DNA of 64,000 bases, taken from positions 1,922,001-1,986,000 of the forward strand of contig NC_009042.1 in the NCBI RefSeq assembly GCF_000209165.1, written 5' to 3'. The position numbers were made by a program, and so were the translations under genes. Shown one piece after another: positions 40,932 to 52,971 of this stretch (positions within the stretch are counted from its first letter, which is position 1; every line of letters starts with the position of its first letter). This DNA is from Scheffersomyces stipitis CBS 6054. Lineage: Eukaryota > Ascomycota > Pichiomycetes > Serinales > Debaryomycetaceae. The notes beneath the pieces were generated by a model. That model was not told the DNA's origin, searched no databases, and worked only from the letters and a program-made list of their open reading frames with translations.

Positions 40932-43066
40932 GATGAATTGTATGCTGGGGGAGGTTGTTGATTATGTTGATTATACAAGGAGAAATGCAAAGGGAAACAA
41001 CGGAGTATCAATGGAAGGTGATACTACTAGATTGAAAGTCTAGAATAGTGAGAATATCAGAATCTAAGGACGTTCAGAACAAAGTCAAACAATCGATGAA
41101 TATCAATAGATGTGTGATTAAATCGAATCGAAATATGGTGATATAGGATCGATGTTGTATCAAAATCTGGCGATATGGTCGGAAGATTGTCAATAATGAA
41201 ATGGTGTTATCAATCAAAAATTTGATTTATGGATTTCAGAATCCAAATCAAGATGAAAAATGATATCAGGTTCAATATACGAAATGGAAAATGAACAAAA
41301 ATAAACAGATAGTGACGACTGCAACCAAATAGATAGTGGTAGTTTATGTCGTTTTGGGTCACTGGCTCTATTCTTATATAAGTTCAACGGCGGTGGATCC
41401 CGATCTTGCTGAATACTATACGAGTGGTTGTCTGGCTCTGTTGGTGAAGGCGGGAGAATGTGGACTGGACTAATGGACACCAGTCAGTCAAAACAACGTA
41501 GGGAGAGCCGGGATTGTATCAAGGGGAAAGATCCGTACCGCGGGGCGATGGTGTGATGAATTTGGGTCCACGAAGATGTTGAGTGTGGTGTCGATGTTGA
41601 TAGTTGTTTGTTGTTGGACAAAAGAAAAAGCAACGGCAGCGAAACGAACAGAAAAAAACTGGATGGTATAAGACGAGAGCCGATTTGTGTATTCTTTTTA
41701 GTGAGGGAAAGTTGACATTCGAAACGACAAAAACACAGAAACGAGCGGAGCCATCGAGAAAGTGCGCTAGCTTGTTGGACTGTGGTGGGCAATTTGTAGG
41801 GGGACGTCGCGAGGGTTTGCGAGAGAAATGCGGCAATATAACAAGAATTAACCGGAAATGTGGGAATCAGCTGGAGGTTCTGTGGTGAAGTCGACAAATT
41901 TTAGTGAGAACAAGCTTTGTGGGCTTGCAAGAGTTCGCACCGACAACAAAGATTGGTGGTCGTCGGTGTCGCGGTGCTGGCCGTATGGAATCAGTAAGGA
42001 TTCGTGGTACTGCCGGGGAGTCCGCTGTAAAATGGAAGTAGCTCTCGATCTGGTCACCGCACGCCGCCGTGGGGGGCTCGCTACCGCGAAATCGAGGTTC
42101 TCATTTTTAGGCGGAAATTGAAAAATTTTCGGTCTCCTCGTAGGCACTCTGCGATTATTTCACATTCAGATATTGCCAGACATGTACTGAAACGGCAATA
42201 ATGATTCGATCAGAATCGAAATTACCTTTTGATCCTGTTTTCACTCTGTTTCAGTTTACAGCCTACAACAGAGAACGAGTTTATTTTTGGCTCCGGCAAT
42301 TCTCTACTTCGTACTTTAGAGCCCCAGAATTTATCGGAGTGCCAACTGTCTCAGACTTCGTAGCTCTAAATTCTCTCCGGAATCAGTACCGAATATTCTC
42401 CCTACAGATTCTACGCTAAATTTTACTCTATAAAACAGCAGTTTAATTGTTCACGTACAAAACCATTTTACGACTCCTTCCTTCTCTTCTCATCGCTCCT
42501 TCATTATCTCTTCAACGGCTCATTATGACTTGGGCGACTGCCTCAATCTCCCGCTGTGCTAACCATTTCTTTTTCCGGTCCTGCTATCCCTTCCTTGTCT
42601 CTGCTGAACTTCACACAGGAACCATATAACAGAGATATCCAACGGCACCTTCGGCCTGGAACGGCATTGTGAAGCGAACGAGAATTTCTCAGCTTTGTCT
42701 ATTCTCAATATTTGTTGAGCTCACGGTCGCCAAGTGGTTCATACCTCCTTGTTACCTGGGGAGGCTTCTTGCCGGTTGATACATTTTCTCCTCGACTAGT
42801 CTATGCAGCCTTTCCCCAACTTTCGTCTAGGGCCATCTTTGTGTACCTCCACATCTCTGAGGAATTCTAAATTGTAACTACAATCGCGGAAGAACAAGTT
42901 TAACTAGGTAAAAATTCAGACTTTTATTTTGCAACTCAGTACAATTTTGCTATTTTTCTACTCTACTCTTCTCATGAGCCCATTATCGTACAAACCATAT
43001 AGATTAAGCGAGAATAGTTTCAGAAAAATGTTTTCTTTTACGTATTTGAAGCTTCTGTAGATCGCT
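40932..43066. other. Very long intergenic region upstream of YCK2
   Basis: 2.1 kb. Many short overlapping frames (41214-42629) but none with domain or yeast-like coding character. The first 300 bp beyond the YCK2 start has several AATCGA/ATCGAT-like short repeats (41090-41165). Probably promoter plus a long 5' leader of YCK2 and the 3' flank of the JLP1-type gene. Confidence 0.45.
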
Positions 43067-44311
43067 CTAATCCAACGATAAGCCCAAGGCTTCTCTCTGA
43101 GACTTTGAGTTTTCGTCAAAGAATGGAATTTCGGCCAAAGAAGTGACTCTGGTGCCGTGTCTGTTTTCTTTGCCTTCGTGGTCCCAGACAGCGAAGTGCT
43201 GCGAAGCTCTGTTGTCCCAAATAGCAGAAGTACCCAAGCCTTCCTTGGTTGGTCTCCAGTTGAATCTGACCTGGATATCCAAGTTCTTCTCGTAGACGCT
43301 AAACAAGTATTCCAAAATAGTCTTAGACTCTTCTGGCTCTAAGCCGACAATTCTGACAGTCATGGAACGGTTGACGAACAAGAACTTCCATCCAGTAGCA
43401 GGATGAGTTCTAACAATAGGGTGTTCTCTTTCAACATACTTAGGACCCTTCAATGGGTTTTCTGGGTCAACATATTGATGGGCCGATCTGTAGATGGCAG
43501 TCTTGCCGTCCAAGAACTTCTGGAAGGCTGGAGACAACTTATCGTAAGCAGCATAACCTGAAGCCCATAAAGTGTCACCGCCAACAGATGGAATAGCATC
43601 GTTGTGCAAGTGCGTGATACCAGCTGGCTGAAGCTCGTGAACCAAATCAGTGTGCCATTGCGCATTACCACCAATAGCCTTCTTGAAACTAAGGTGCAAA
43701 CCATACTTGGCACGGTAGTAATCTTGCCAGATCACGGAGACACCGTTGAATTCTTCACTTATACGAGGAACTTGTGGATGAACTTCAACTTGGCCCCAGT
43801 AATGGCCCAATTCCAATTGCTTCTGGGGAGACAAGTCTTGGTCTCTGAAGAAAACGACAACTCTTTCAGCTACCAATAAAGCCAATTCGTCCTTTTGTTG
43901 GTCATTCAAGTCGCTCAATTGCAAACCAACAATCTCAGTACCGAGATGCTTGGTCAAGTTGATTACTTCCTTGGCAGCACCGAATAATGCCTTCTTTTCT
44001 GGATCAGCTTTGGCACCTCTCTCGACATATGGGTACACTTCGTTTCTAATAGCATAAGCTTCGTTGACAAACTTAGGAATCTTGTCAACTTCAGGGACGT
44101 AAGGGTAACCCTTGGAAATGTCAACACCATGTCTAGCGTATCTAGCCTTTGTAGTTTCTGGAAGCTTTTCGGCCCAAGAACCAGAGTAACCAGACTTGAT
44201 CTCACCAGTGTAACTGGAGTGACCGATTGGCTTCAAGGAAGCCAACTTCTTGATGGTAGCATCTAAGTCGTCCTTTTCTGAGATCTTTTGGGAAGTAGCA
44301 GCTGGAGCCAT
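43067..44311 (-). CDS. JLP1: TfdA/TauD-type Fe(II)/2-oxoglutarate sulfonate dioxygenase (Jlp1-like)
   Basis: Probable sulfonate/taurine dioxygenase that releases sulfite from alkyl sulfonates as a sulfur source. The ATG at 44311-44309 gives 414 residues (S. cerevisiae Jlp1 is 412). The TauD fold shows the HxD pair in AQWHTDLV (His220, Asp222), GGDTLWASGYAAYDKLSP, the distal His372 in NRASQHFAVWD and Arg388 in HGTRVT that binds 2-oxoglutarate. CUG-clade yeasts often have several paralogues, so substrate may differ. The upstream DNA has TGTGGC at about 44633, which fits a Met31/32-type core, but one site is weak support for sulfur regulation. Confidence 0.87.
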   Translation of the reverse strand: MAPAATSQKISEKDDLDATIKKLASLKPIGHSSYTGEIKSGYSGSWAEKLPETTKARYARHGVDISKGYPYVPEVDKIPKFVNEAYAIRNEVYPYVERGAKADPEKKALFGAAKEVINLTKHLGTEIVGLQLSDLNDQQKDELALLVAERVVVFFRDQDLSPQKQLELGHYWGQVEVHPQVPRISEEFNGVSVIWQDYYRAKYGLHLSFKKAIGGNAQWHTDLVHELQPAGITHLHNDAIPSVGGDTLWASGYAAYDKLSPAFQKFLDGKTAIYRSAHQYVDPENPLKGPKYVEREHPIVRTHPATGWKFLFVNRSMTVRIVGLEPEESKTILEYLFSVYEKNLDIQVRFNWRPTKEGLGTSAIWDNRASQHFAVWDHEGKENRHGTRVTSLAEIPFFDENSKSQREALGLSLD

Positions 44312-45569
44312 TTTGAGATAGTTAGTTTAAAGAAGAGTGATATTCACCAGGAAATCGTTCTAGTACAATAATTCTTCTGGTCAAATGTTCAATTCCAAGA
44401 GCTGCAGTGGTATATATACTGCTGGTCTACTTTAGGGATGTTCCGGATTCTACAATACGGAATTCCCAAATCAATCAGTGGAACCGACATAATGGGCTTA
44501 ACTAGGGAAGATTAATAATGGTGCTTATTAATGAAAGCCACATTACTCTTTCCATATACTTACCCCGAATAACGACCGATAACAAATCGGACACAATATC
44601 AGCCCCTCCATACTTAACAGTATGCAAATTGTGTGGCTTCCTTACGTTATCGAGATTGCAGGCTGCAAACTGGTGATTTCTGGTTGCGAATCTCGTGGAC
44701 ACATGCAGGATTTAGAGCCATATTAGCCTTCTATTATTCCACCAATGCATGATATTGGAGAACTCTGACTTCAATATAGTCCGGAGAAAGGGAATGCTCA
44801 AGACTCTCTTGTTATTGGTTGCAATCAATGCCGATGCCCGTGGGCATTGAAGGAGATAACGATCAAGTCGGCATTTTTTCTACTGTATTGGGTTGTAATT
44901 TATTCATGCTAGGCCGCAATATAATGGCTACTAAATACTACGTGGATTTCTAAATTTTGTTGGATAGGCTCAAAAAGAGTTCGATCAAGGAAATGGTTCA
45001 AGGGGATTCTTTGGTCAATATAACTGGTGGCATTAGAAGTCTGCCAAAGAAATAAGTCATGTTTCATCGCCCTCTTGCATGCCCTTATGGTCCAAAACAC
45101 CCTTTGCGGGCAGGCCAAACGGCAGAACACTCAAACCTGACTTTGAATTCCACTTGAATCTCACTAGAGTATACTAGTTTATCCTGAATTGCTTAGGTGT
45201 TATGAAACAACTTTATGTTGATCACAACAATTGTGGCTGCGAAAAATGGTCGCACTCGGGCGAGATAACAAAAATTTGCAATCAACACAGTTCCAAATTT
45301 GACAGGTACAATCGACAGACTACAAATGCTCGGAATATTGCTGTACGTGAGCTCATAATTGTGAGTCAATTTGTATTGTCTCTCAAGCAGATTTTTCTTT
45401 CATTAACTTATGTAAATTATATATAGGGTATACTGTGGTTCTGAATAAACTATGGCATCAGCTTGCTCAAATAAAACTTCATCATCATGGTCATTTTGTT
45501 ATCATGGTCATTTTGTTGTTCGATCATATTGTGATCTCTGTTGTGGTAGACTGTAATTCTGCTGTACCT
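44312..45569. other. Intergenic, JLP1 upstream and first GST 3' flank
   Basis: 1.26 kb. No credible gene: the 45435-45992 plus-strand frame is antisense to the GST gene. An ATACTTACC stretch at 44558 recalls the 5' end of U1 snRNA but the following bases do not continue the match. Confidence 0.45.
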
Positions 45570-46435
45570 CTAATGTTCTCCCTTTCCCATATCATAGGTA
45601 AAGTGTGGATTGTTGGCAATGAGGTCGTCCACTTTTACATCCATCATGTCGGTAACCTTGACGTACAATGGATGCGTGGCAACCATGTCTGCCCATCTGG
45701 CCAAATGTGGGTACATCTTCCTAATATCTCTCTTTTCTCCAGTAATCTCTTTGACTCCTTCCAAGTTGTCGAACACATTTTCGTAAACTGGGAAAGACAA
45801 AATGACATCAGCAGCACTCAACTTGTCGCCAACGAAGAATCCAGTGCCATTCTTGGCCAATGCCTTGTCCAAGACATCCATGAAAAGCCTCCATTCATGA
45901 AGATAATAGCCATTATTCATGCCTTTGGAAACCAACTTAGTGACTTTCTTCAACCCAAATGGGGCTATGGACTTGGCCACAGAGTTGATTAACAATGTGA
46001 TCTGGATGGGCTGGATGGAACCCTCAGAGAAATGCAAGTAGTAGTCAACTTCAAATTGTTGTTTGGGAGTCTTGGGAGTTAAAACCTTGTTGAAGTCGTA
46101 GTTCTGTACCACATATTGCATTATATGTCCTGTTTCAGCAATAATAAGAGGCTCCAGGCCATCGGCATAGACGATTTCTAAGATAGGAACCTTGCCTGTG
46201 GGATGAACTTCGAAAAGCTCCTTGGGTCCACGCCAGGTGGCTGGGTGTCTGAGATAGATTCTGACTTCATAGTCGAGCTCCAAAAGCTCAAGAAGCCACA
46301 ACACACGGTGGGCTCTGGATTGGTCAAGCCTAGTAATTTGTTAGTATAAAAGTTCGCACCCAAAGATCTAGAGGCTCTTCGGTAGTTTTTCACGTACCAA
46401 TACAAAATGAATTTGTCTCTAACGGCAGAAGGCAT
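45570..46435 (-). CDS. Gtt1-type glutathione S-transferase A, two exons
   Basis: Conjugates glutathione to electrophiles. Exon 1 is 46435-46398 (MPSAVRDKFILY plus two bases of the Trp codon); the intron 46397-46330 (68 nt) has donor GTACGT and branch point TACTAAC at 46346-46340; exon 2 is 46329-45570. Joined, 265 residues. Across the junction it reads YWLDQSRAHRVLWLLELLELDYEV, the GST N-terminal signature (S. cerevisiae Gtt1: VHWLDHSRAFRLLWLL). KVPILEI and ETGHIMQY supply the cis-Pro and glutathione-binding Glu/Thr of the thioredoxin fold, and an all-helical domain follows. Reading only the long frame from 46304 would lose the N-terminus. The donor GTACGT differs from the usual GTATGT. It forms a tandem pair with the next gene. 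Confidence 0.88.
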
Positions 46436-47101
46436 TTTTGGTTCTGAAGTTTTCGATATGGGATTATTGTTATTGTAATTTTTCAGACAATGTCTCTAAA
46501 CCGCTTCTCCTATCGGCTATATATACAAAGGCATCTTGGTAGGTGAAGTCTTTGTTGAATGCTGGTAGCGCACTTTGATAAAGTGAAAATTTCCAGTTCG
46601 GGAAATATAAAATGCGGGGCACATATGAACAATATAATTTGCATCCCACACAAATGGAACCAACAGATTTCTAGGGTATCGAATCTGGCAGTTTTTAGTT
46701 AATGCTTGGCTTAAAACAGCAATCCTGGCCGCCATTATTTGTATGGCTCTACGGTGAAAATATCTCTCACTTTTTAAATTGAGTCGATCGGCTAAAATAG
46801 TACAAATCCGGGGTAAAATAGTCTTTTAGGAAGATTTCAAGCTAAACCTGCCCTTTCGGGCATTTAACGAATTCATATTAGACTTCCCCTTGCGCTATGA
46901 ACTTGTAGAAGAAACTAAAGTTTCGAATAATATCGGCCTGTGAATAGGTTATTATATTGGAGTAGAAAGTTAGGAAAAATGCTTCGACTTCTATCACAAG
47001 ATGGGCCCTTCGATCTGCGCAATTAGCTATAGAAGGATCTTGAAAATCATATACTATTAGACAATGGCTATATACTAAAAGGGTTTTGCTACTAACTTGA
47101 A
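46436..47101. other. Intergenic between the two GST genes
   Basis: 666 bp, AT-rich; promoter of the first GST gene. No other element recognised. Confidence 0.5.
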
Positions 47102-47888
47102 CTATAATTTGCTTTTTTCTTGAATGGCTCCGTTGGCACGAAGCAAGCCGGGTTCTTTGGTAATAAATTTGCACCACTCAGAAATGTTGGGATACTTCGA
47201 CTCAAGACTATCTGAGCCAAGTAGTGTACTTGTCCTTTCTGGATTCGAGAAAAGGTTGGTCTTGAGAGGGAACTCCATCAAGATGTCGGCGACAGTCAAA
47301 GAATCACCAACGAAGTACTTGCTTCCTTTTTGGTGCTGCTTCTTCAAATAGTCGTCTACATACTGTAATTGTAATAGAGCCTCTTTTCCATAGTAGGCGT
47401 TATTGATGGCACCTACGATCATAGACGTAAGGAACCTAACTCCAAACGGAGTCTGCTGCTTAGCTACATCGTTCACAAACAAACCAACCAAGATTGGTTG
47501 CAAACTACCTTCGGTGTAATGAGTAAAGTAGTCAATCTGTTCTTTGTCGTCCTCTGTCTTACCACTTAATTGACCCTTTGTATCAAATTTCCGAACAAGA
47601 TAGCTGACTATATGGCCAGTTTCAGCTAACACCTTCTTACTTCCATCTTCTTCCTCTATTTCCACAACAGGAGACTTTCCCAAAGGGTGGACCTTGAAAA
47701 GTTCCGGTGGTGCTCTACTCCTTTTATCTCTTTGATACAATTTGATATCATACTTGAGTCCGAGTTCTTCTAGCAACCATAAGATACGGTGGGATCTGGA
47801 AGCATTTAACCTATTTCTTGTTAGCAGATGCTTTTAAGAGTATCCAAGAGTCGACATACCAGTGCAAAGTAATTTTGGGTTGGGACAT
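47102..47888 (-). CDS. Gtt1-type glutathione S-transferase B, two exons
   Basis: Paralogue of the neighbouring GST. Exon 1 is 47888-47860 (MSQPKITLH plus TG); the intron 47859-47811 (49 nt) has donor GTATGT and a TGCTAAC branch site; exon 2 is 47810-47102. Joined, 245 residues. The junction reads HWLNASRSHRILWLLEELGLKYD, close to Gtt1. GKSPVVEI and ETGHIVSYL give the cis-Pro and glutathione-binding residues. The helical domain contains LTVADILMEFPL, matching the GST N-capping box region (S/T-x-x-D). The intron interrupts the same Trp codon after its second base as in the neighbour, so the pair descends from an intron-containing ancestor. Confidence 0.88.
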
Positions 47889-48906
47889 AGTGGTTTTGGT
47901 ACACTTGATAGTTTTGTAATTTGTACAAAAGATCTGAGAAATGGTGCAACTTAAATACCGATCTATTTTGCTTCTGCACGGGCAGTGCACCTCGGTATGT
48001 GGCCAAATACCGTTAGGGTGTCACTACGCGCTTACTAAGCGGATCTATGTTTTCTGGAGTTCTGTCAAGGCGATATAATTGTCCTTATCAGTCCACGTAA
48101 GGGTCCGAGTTATAATTAAGGTCGGATCTATACGGAGCTTGAGATGTTGTGGGGAGGCTTTGATTTTGGTCATTTTCTTAAAGTAAGCCTCGTATCGCAT
48201 TTACCTGGAATGGGACAAGCACATGTGACCATTGGTGGAGTCACTGGCTTCACTCGGCTTCACTCAGCTTCATTTCACTTGGGACTGCTGAAATTTCTAC
48301 AATTCTTCGGATATAGAAAGTTATAAGAAAACCAGAAAATGAACAGTGCAATTAATTATTCTGGTATAAAATAAGTAGCTGCAACATTCAAAAATACTCC
48401 GGAAGAAGATTCTACATAAAAACGACTTTTTCGTGAAGATCGAAGAAAGCAACAAAATAGTAGAATTAAGTTAGACTGTTTATTTGGCTAGGAAGTCTTC
48501 CTACAAAGTTTTGTTCAAGTACAATTGCCATTCAAGTCCCAAGTATTAAACCGTTCTAAGCTCTGCTTCCATCTCAAATAAGAACTAATTCTATGCAGTT
48601 GCCCATCGTCCAAGTAAATCTTTTGCACCCATTCATTAGAAGATCATGAACATATTAGCGAGACATTCATAATGCAAATTCCATTTATAGTAGATCTCTC
48701 GTCTTTACCTATAACCAGATCAGCTCACAGAAACTGATAGTGTTTGTAGAGTCCATGTCTTCTAAACCTCTCTCTAACTTCCTAAATATCTGTCGAGGTC
48801 ACGTGAACCATCTCATCCCACAATTTTTTTTCACCTTAACTATGTGAGACTACAGTTAATAAGTTATCATATATTAACCAGTGCATTCCAGTTCATGTTA
48901 GACATT
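47889..48906. other. Divergent intergenic region, GST B / NOB1
   Basis: 1.0 kb, no gene. The NOB1-proximal end holds the regulatory cluster listed separately. The rest is AT-rich. Confidence 0.5.
48800..48833 (+). promoter_or_regulatory. Candidate NOB1 promoter elements (E-box, PAC core, T-tract)
   Basis: CACGTG at 48800-48805, CTCATC (reverse of the PAC core GATGAG) at 48812-48817 and an RRPE-like CAATTTTTTTTCA starting at 48821. PAC and RRPE together are typical of ribosome-biogenesis genes, and NOB1 is one. The match is to cores only. Confidence 0.45.
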
Positions 48907-50352
48907 ATGACAGAAGCTGTAGTTGAAAAGTTGGCAAACATTAAGGCGTTAGTGCTTGATGCTACTCCACTCATCACCCAACCTGCAACTGCTCTTCAGC
49001 AACATGCTCAGACGTTTTATACTACACCTGGAGTTCATGGAGAATTGAAAGATGAGCATGCCAGACAGCAGTTGATCTTATGGGGGGACAAGCTTAAGAT
49101 CAGACACCCAAAGCCTGAGTCCATTCAAAAGGTTAGTAGTTTTGCCAAGTTGACAGGTGACTATGCTGTCTTGTCTATTAACGATATTCACATCATTGCA
49201 CTTGCCTATGAATTGGAGATTGAGTTGAATAATGGTCCTTGGAGATTGAGAAAGTATCCAGGTGAAAAGTTAGAGTACAAGAAGAAAACTCCTGTAGTCG
49301 AGGAAACCAAGGAAGAAACAGTCGGGGGAGAAGATAAAGAAGAAGTCAAAGAAGAAATCAAAGCTCCTGTTGTTACTGAAGAGAGTACCGAGGAACCCAA
49401 GAAGGCTAAGAAACCACGTCGTAGAGGTGGAAAGAGACAGAGAGAGAAGAGAGAAGCCGAATTACAGAAGGCTCTAGATGAAGAATCTGAAGAAACTACC
49501 CCAGAGGTCGAAGAAACTAAGACAGAAGAACAACCTGCCGAATCAACTACAAACGAAACCACTCAAGACAATTCTGAACAAATAGATGAAATTAAAGAAA
49601 ATCATCTTGAAGAAGATTATGAAGAAGAAGATGACGATGGAGAATGGATCACTCCAGAGAACTTGATGGAAGAAATAATGAAGGATAACAGTGAGCAGAT
49701 TCAGGAAAGAACATCCACTAGTAAGTCTGAGCCTTTCATCAAAGTAGCACTTTCCACCGGAGATTTTGCCTGTCAGAATGTAGCCATGCAGATTGGTCTT
49801 AACTTGATGAATCCATCGTCTGGTAAACAGATCAAGAGAGTTCGTAACTACATGTACAGATGTCATGCCTGTTTCCGTTTAACACCTATTCCTAAGAACG
49901 GGACGCCTAAGCATTTCTGTCCCAAGTGTGGTGGTAATACGTTGTTGAGGTGTGCAGTTTCGGTGGACAACATTACAGGAAGAATCACCCCACACTTGAA
50001 GGCTAACTTCCAGTGGATCAAGAGAGGAGAAAAGTTTAGTTTGCCATCTCCATTGAGTAAGAACCAGCAGAGATTGGCTGGTAACGGTGGATACCAACAC
50101 AACAAAGAAAACCGTCACAAGTCGTTGCAAAACCCATTGATATTGAGAGAAGACCAGAAGGAGTATCAGAAGGCTCTCAAAGATGATGACTGGCAGAGAA
50201 GACAACAAGAGAAGTTGTTGGAAGAATGGATTGGAGGCGGAAGTGCCGACAACTTTGTTTCTCCATTTAGCAGTGTCAATTCGGGAAGACATTCTGGTGT
50301 GAAGGTTGGTCGTGGCCGTTACGTCAACTCATCCAGAGGAAAGAGAAAGTAG
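48907..50352 (+). CDS. NOB1: 20S pre-rRNA endonuclease Nob1
   Basis: PIN-domain nuclease that cleaves 20S pre-rRNA at site D to form the 3' end of 18S rRNA. Start chosen at ATG 48907 (MTEAVVEKL) because it aligns with yeast Nob1 MTE; an in-frame ATG at 48895 would add four residues. 481 residues. The PIN domain spans about 10-110: ALVLDATPLI with the catalytic Asp, FYTTPGVHGELKD, and GDYAVLSINDIHIIALAYELE with further acidic residues. A long charged Lys/Glu-rich insert (about 125-275) follows. The zinc ribbon has CHACFR and CPKCGG, then the Nob1-specific VDNITGRITPHLKANFQW. The C-terminus is basic. Confidence 0.95.
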   Translation: MTEAVVEKLANIKALVLDATPLITQPATALQQHAQTFYTTPGVHGELKDEHARQQLILWGDKLKIRHPKPESIQKVSSFAKLTGDYAVLSINDIHIIALAYELEIELNNGPWRLRKYPGEKLEYKKKTPVVEETKEETVGGEDKEEVKEEIKAPVVTEESTEEPKKAKKPRRRGGKRQREKREAELQKALDEESEETTPEVEETKTEEQPAESTTNETTQDNSEQIDEIKENHLEEDYEEEDDDGEWITPENLMEEIMKDNSEQIQERTSTSKSEPFIKVALSTGDFACQNVAMQIGLNLMNPSSGKQIKRVRNYMYRCHACFRLTPIPKNGTPKHFCPKCGGNTLLRCAVSVDNITGRITPHLKANFQWIKRGEKFSLPSPLSKNQQRLAGNGGYQHNKENRHKSLQNPLILREDQKEYQKALKDDDWQRRQQEKLLEEWIGGGSADNFVSPFSSVNSGRHSGVKVGRGRYVNSSRGKRK

Positions 50353-50769
50353 ATAACAAGGATAGCAATAGATGTACAATAGATTTAGAAGAAGTAGTAG
50401 ATTGTAGCTGGAGAGTAATATAAGAGCATTGAGAAAATTTTCAACTTTGAGATTTGATGTTTCAGGCAAGATTGTGAGAAATAGTATACTTAGCTATTAT
50501 GGCTTTACTTCGGTAATTTTCTTGTTCGTATTTCATGTCAGAAATACGCCAGTTCAGACACAGCCTTTTTGCAACTGCGGCTCGACAAAGTGCAGCATTC
50601 TACGAAAAAAGATTGTAGAAGTCGGCGCGACATTTTCCTTTTTTGATCTGTCAAGATAGTTCTGGATGTCTCGAAACGAAAACTAGGTATGCTTCCTTGA
50701 ACATCTTTATCAAAACAGAGCAGAAAACATCCGGAAAAGTGCACAGGCATTCTTATCAGCATAAGGAGT
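50353..50769. other. Intergenic NOB1-IRS4
   Basis: 417 bp tandem spacer with NOB1 3' flank and IRS4 promoter. Nothing else recognised. Confidence 0.5.
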
Positions 50770-52971
50770 ATGTCTGAAAACTCAACAGCCTCACATGCTG
50801 CGGCAATGGCAGCCTTCAAGAGTCTAGCCAATAATAATACTAGTAGTAGTTCTATCCCTAGTTCATATAAGATACCCACATCCGCCGAAAGTGCTAAGAT
50901 ACGTTCGCCAACTCCGCTCAACTCGAATGCTGCAGTTCCACAGAATCGCCCAAAAAGAGCTGCCACTTCTGTCGGAGTAAAATCTACAACTAAACCTATG
51001 GCTAAATCAATTGCTACACCAATATCTGGTAAACCCATTCCAACAGCAGTAAAACCATCTAAAGCAAATGGATTCGTCTCCGGAGTTAACAAGCAACGTG
51101 CTCCACTACCACTTGCTAGAGCAGACTCCTCACTTGTGTTGCTGGCAGCGAAATTGGCTGCGTCCGAAAGCTTGGCTCTGAAGAATAGACTGACTTCTTC
51201 ATTCTCCTTTGGCAATATATACACTGGAAATGATACAGAGTCATTGCTGTCACGAGCATCATACGACAACAATTCTTACCAAGAGTCTTCCAGGCGATAT
51301 CCGCAACTGAAAGGTCTACAAGCATCGCTGTCTCTGAGTACTATGCCCAAGGATATGATCAACAGTGTAAAACAATCTATAGAATCTAAATCAGTAGGAA
51401 AAGATCCGAGCCAAAAACGAATTTCGTCTTTATACGAGCCCCAAGAGATGTTGAAGAACTTGCGTAGCTCCATTTCTGCCAAAACTGTCTCAGGAACAAG
51501 TGTGAGACCCATGATATCTGAGAAGAACCAGGCAATGATCAATGGAATCAGGGACAGAATAGACCTGAAACGCATAGTCACCGATGTTTCCAAGACTTCA
51601 CTGCTTTCATCGGAAGATGTATCTCACCTACAAGGGCACGATCTCGCCAACACACACACATACCAACCTTTAAATAACAATGATTCGTTCTCATCCTTTG
51701 GTTCTTCCTTTCTGGAAGTTGAGCCTTCAAGTCTTTCCAAAGCCAACGGCGAAGAAGATGAAGAGTCGATAATAGACAATGCTAGTGCAACTGTTCAGGA
51801 GCACCCTCCTGTGAATGAGGAAGTAGCAAAGAACATGAATATGGACAGTTCTTCTGAGAGTTTATCCAACAACAGTAATCCACCTCAAATCTCAGTTCAG
51901 GGCCAGATGATCCTGACAGACACACCTATAGAAACTCCCAAAGCAAAACCGAAAAGAAGACCGCCTCCTGATCTTGTGAGTCTTCAACTGTATAGCGGCG
52001 CTTCTTTTGCTAGTAGTACATTCGTAGATGATGAGTCGACAGGTGGTCCAAGGGAAGAAACTCTGATTCCGATGTTCCATGACAAATCTGTTGAATCTCT
52101 TCCAGATGGATACTCTTCCACTGATGCCGATATCACGTTGGAAAATGATCGAAACTCGTCTCAATCCAAGTTTCCTCAATTCCCTGACATAAAAAAACAT
52201 AAAAAAACTGAGAAAAAGGGAAATTTTCTTAAGAAATATTCTCGACCATTAAAATGTGTGGATAACGAAGTTAACCTTCTTGATCTGGACGAAGCTGAGG
52301 AAGAAGACGAGACTGACAGTTCATATGGAAAGAGAGCCCCGCAGATCTTGACTCCTCCTACACAACAGGTGCGATTGAAGTCGACAATGAGAAAAACTAA
52401 CAGAAGGAAAGAGAAAAAGTATATGTTCAACGAAAACAAACCGTGGAAAAATCACAACGAATTGTCTAGTATCTCAGAACAAGAAAGAAAACGGTACGAA
52501 GGTCTCTGGGCCAGTAACAAAGGCAACTATATGAACTCAGTAGTCACCAGGTTAGTAGGTGTGGACTATGACCTGGGTAAATCTGAACCAGAAGTGGAAG
52601 AAGAAGAGGATTCAAGAAAAGCAGCTCGTCTCTCTTCCAAAGCTGGAACTTTTGATTCTGGCAAAATGAGTGATCAAGAAAACTTTCATGGTTTACTTTC
52701 TGTTGAAGTCGACCAGCTTATACATGGAGTCGTTGTTAGAAGAATATGGAAGAGAAGTAGATTGCCACGAGAAACACTAGAAGCGATCTGGAACTTGGTT
52801 GACTTTAGAAAAGATGGTACGCTTAACAAACCTGAATTTGTAGTTGGTATGTGGCTTGTTGATCAATGTTTGTATGGGCGGAAGTTGCCGAAGAAGGTAG
52901 AGAACGAGGTATGGGATAGTTTGGGAAGCATTGGGTTGAATGTAGTAGTACGCAAGAAAGGAAAACGATAG
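50770..52971 (+). CDS. IRS4: EH-domain protein Irs4/Tax4
   Basis: Regulator of phosphatidylinositol 4,5-bisphosphate levels through the Inp51-type phosphatase; also linked to autophagy and cell-wall integrity. The ATG at 50770 gives 733 residues (S. cerevisiae Irs4 615, Tax4 604). Most of the protein is disordered, rich in Ser, Pro and Lys. The only folded domain is the C-terminal EH domain (about 636-733): [27 protein letters not shown], then [29 protein letters not shown]. Its position at the extreme C-terminus is the mark of Irs4/Tax4. CUG-clade yeasts generally keep one copy, called IRS4. Confidence 0.88.
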   Translation: MSENSTASHAAAMAAFKSLANNNTSSSSIPSSYKIPTSAESAKIRSPTPLNSNAAVPQNRPKRAATSVGVKSTTKPMAKSIATPISGKPIPTAVKPSKANGFVSGVNKQRAPLPLARADSSLVLLAAKLAASESLALKNRLTSSFSFGNIYTGNDTESLLSRASYDNNSYQESSRRYPQLKGLQASLSLSTMPKDMINSVKQSIESKSVGKDPSQKRISSLYEPQEMLKNLRSSISAKTVSGTSVRPMISEKNQAMINGIRDRIDLKRIVTDVSKTSLLSSEDVSHLQGHDLANTHTYQPLNNNDSFSSFGSSFLEVEPSSLSKANGEEDEESIIDNASATVQEHPPVNEEVAKNMNMDSSSESLSNNSNPPQISVQGQMILTDTPIETPKAKPKRRPPPDLVSLQLYSGASFASSTFVDDESTGGPREETLIPMFHDKSVESLPDGYSSTDADITLENDRNSSQSKFPQFPDIKKHKKTEKKGNFLKKYSRPLKCVDNEVNLLDLDEAEEEDETDSSYGKRAPQILTPPTQQVRLKSTMRKTNRRKEKKYMFNENKPWKNHNELSSISEQERKRYEGLWASNKGNYMNSVVTRLVGVDYDLGKSEPEVEEEEDSRKAARLSSKAGTFDSGKMSDQENFHGLLSVEVDQLIHGVVVRRIWKRSRLPRETLEAIWNLVDFRKDGTLNKPEFVVGMWLVDQCLYGRKLPKKVENEVWDSLGSIGLNVVVRKKGKR

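Noticed and set aside
44550..44580. ATACTTACC resembling the 5' end of U1 snRNA
   Set aside because: The match stops after nine bases and no Sm site or U1 stem-loops follow.
45435..45992. 185-codon plus-strand frame
   Set aside because: It is antisense to the C-terminal exon of GST A, whose minus-strand translation is a clear GST domain.
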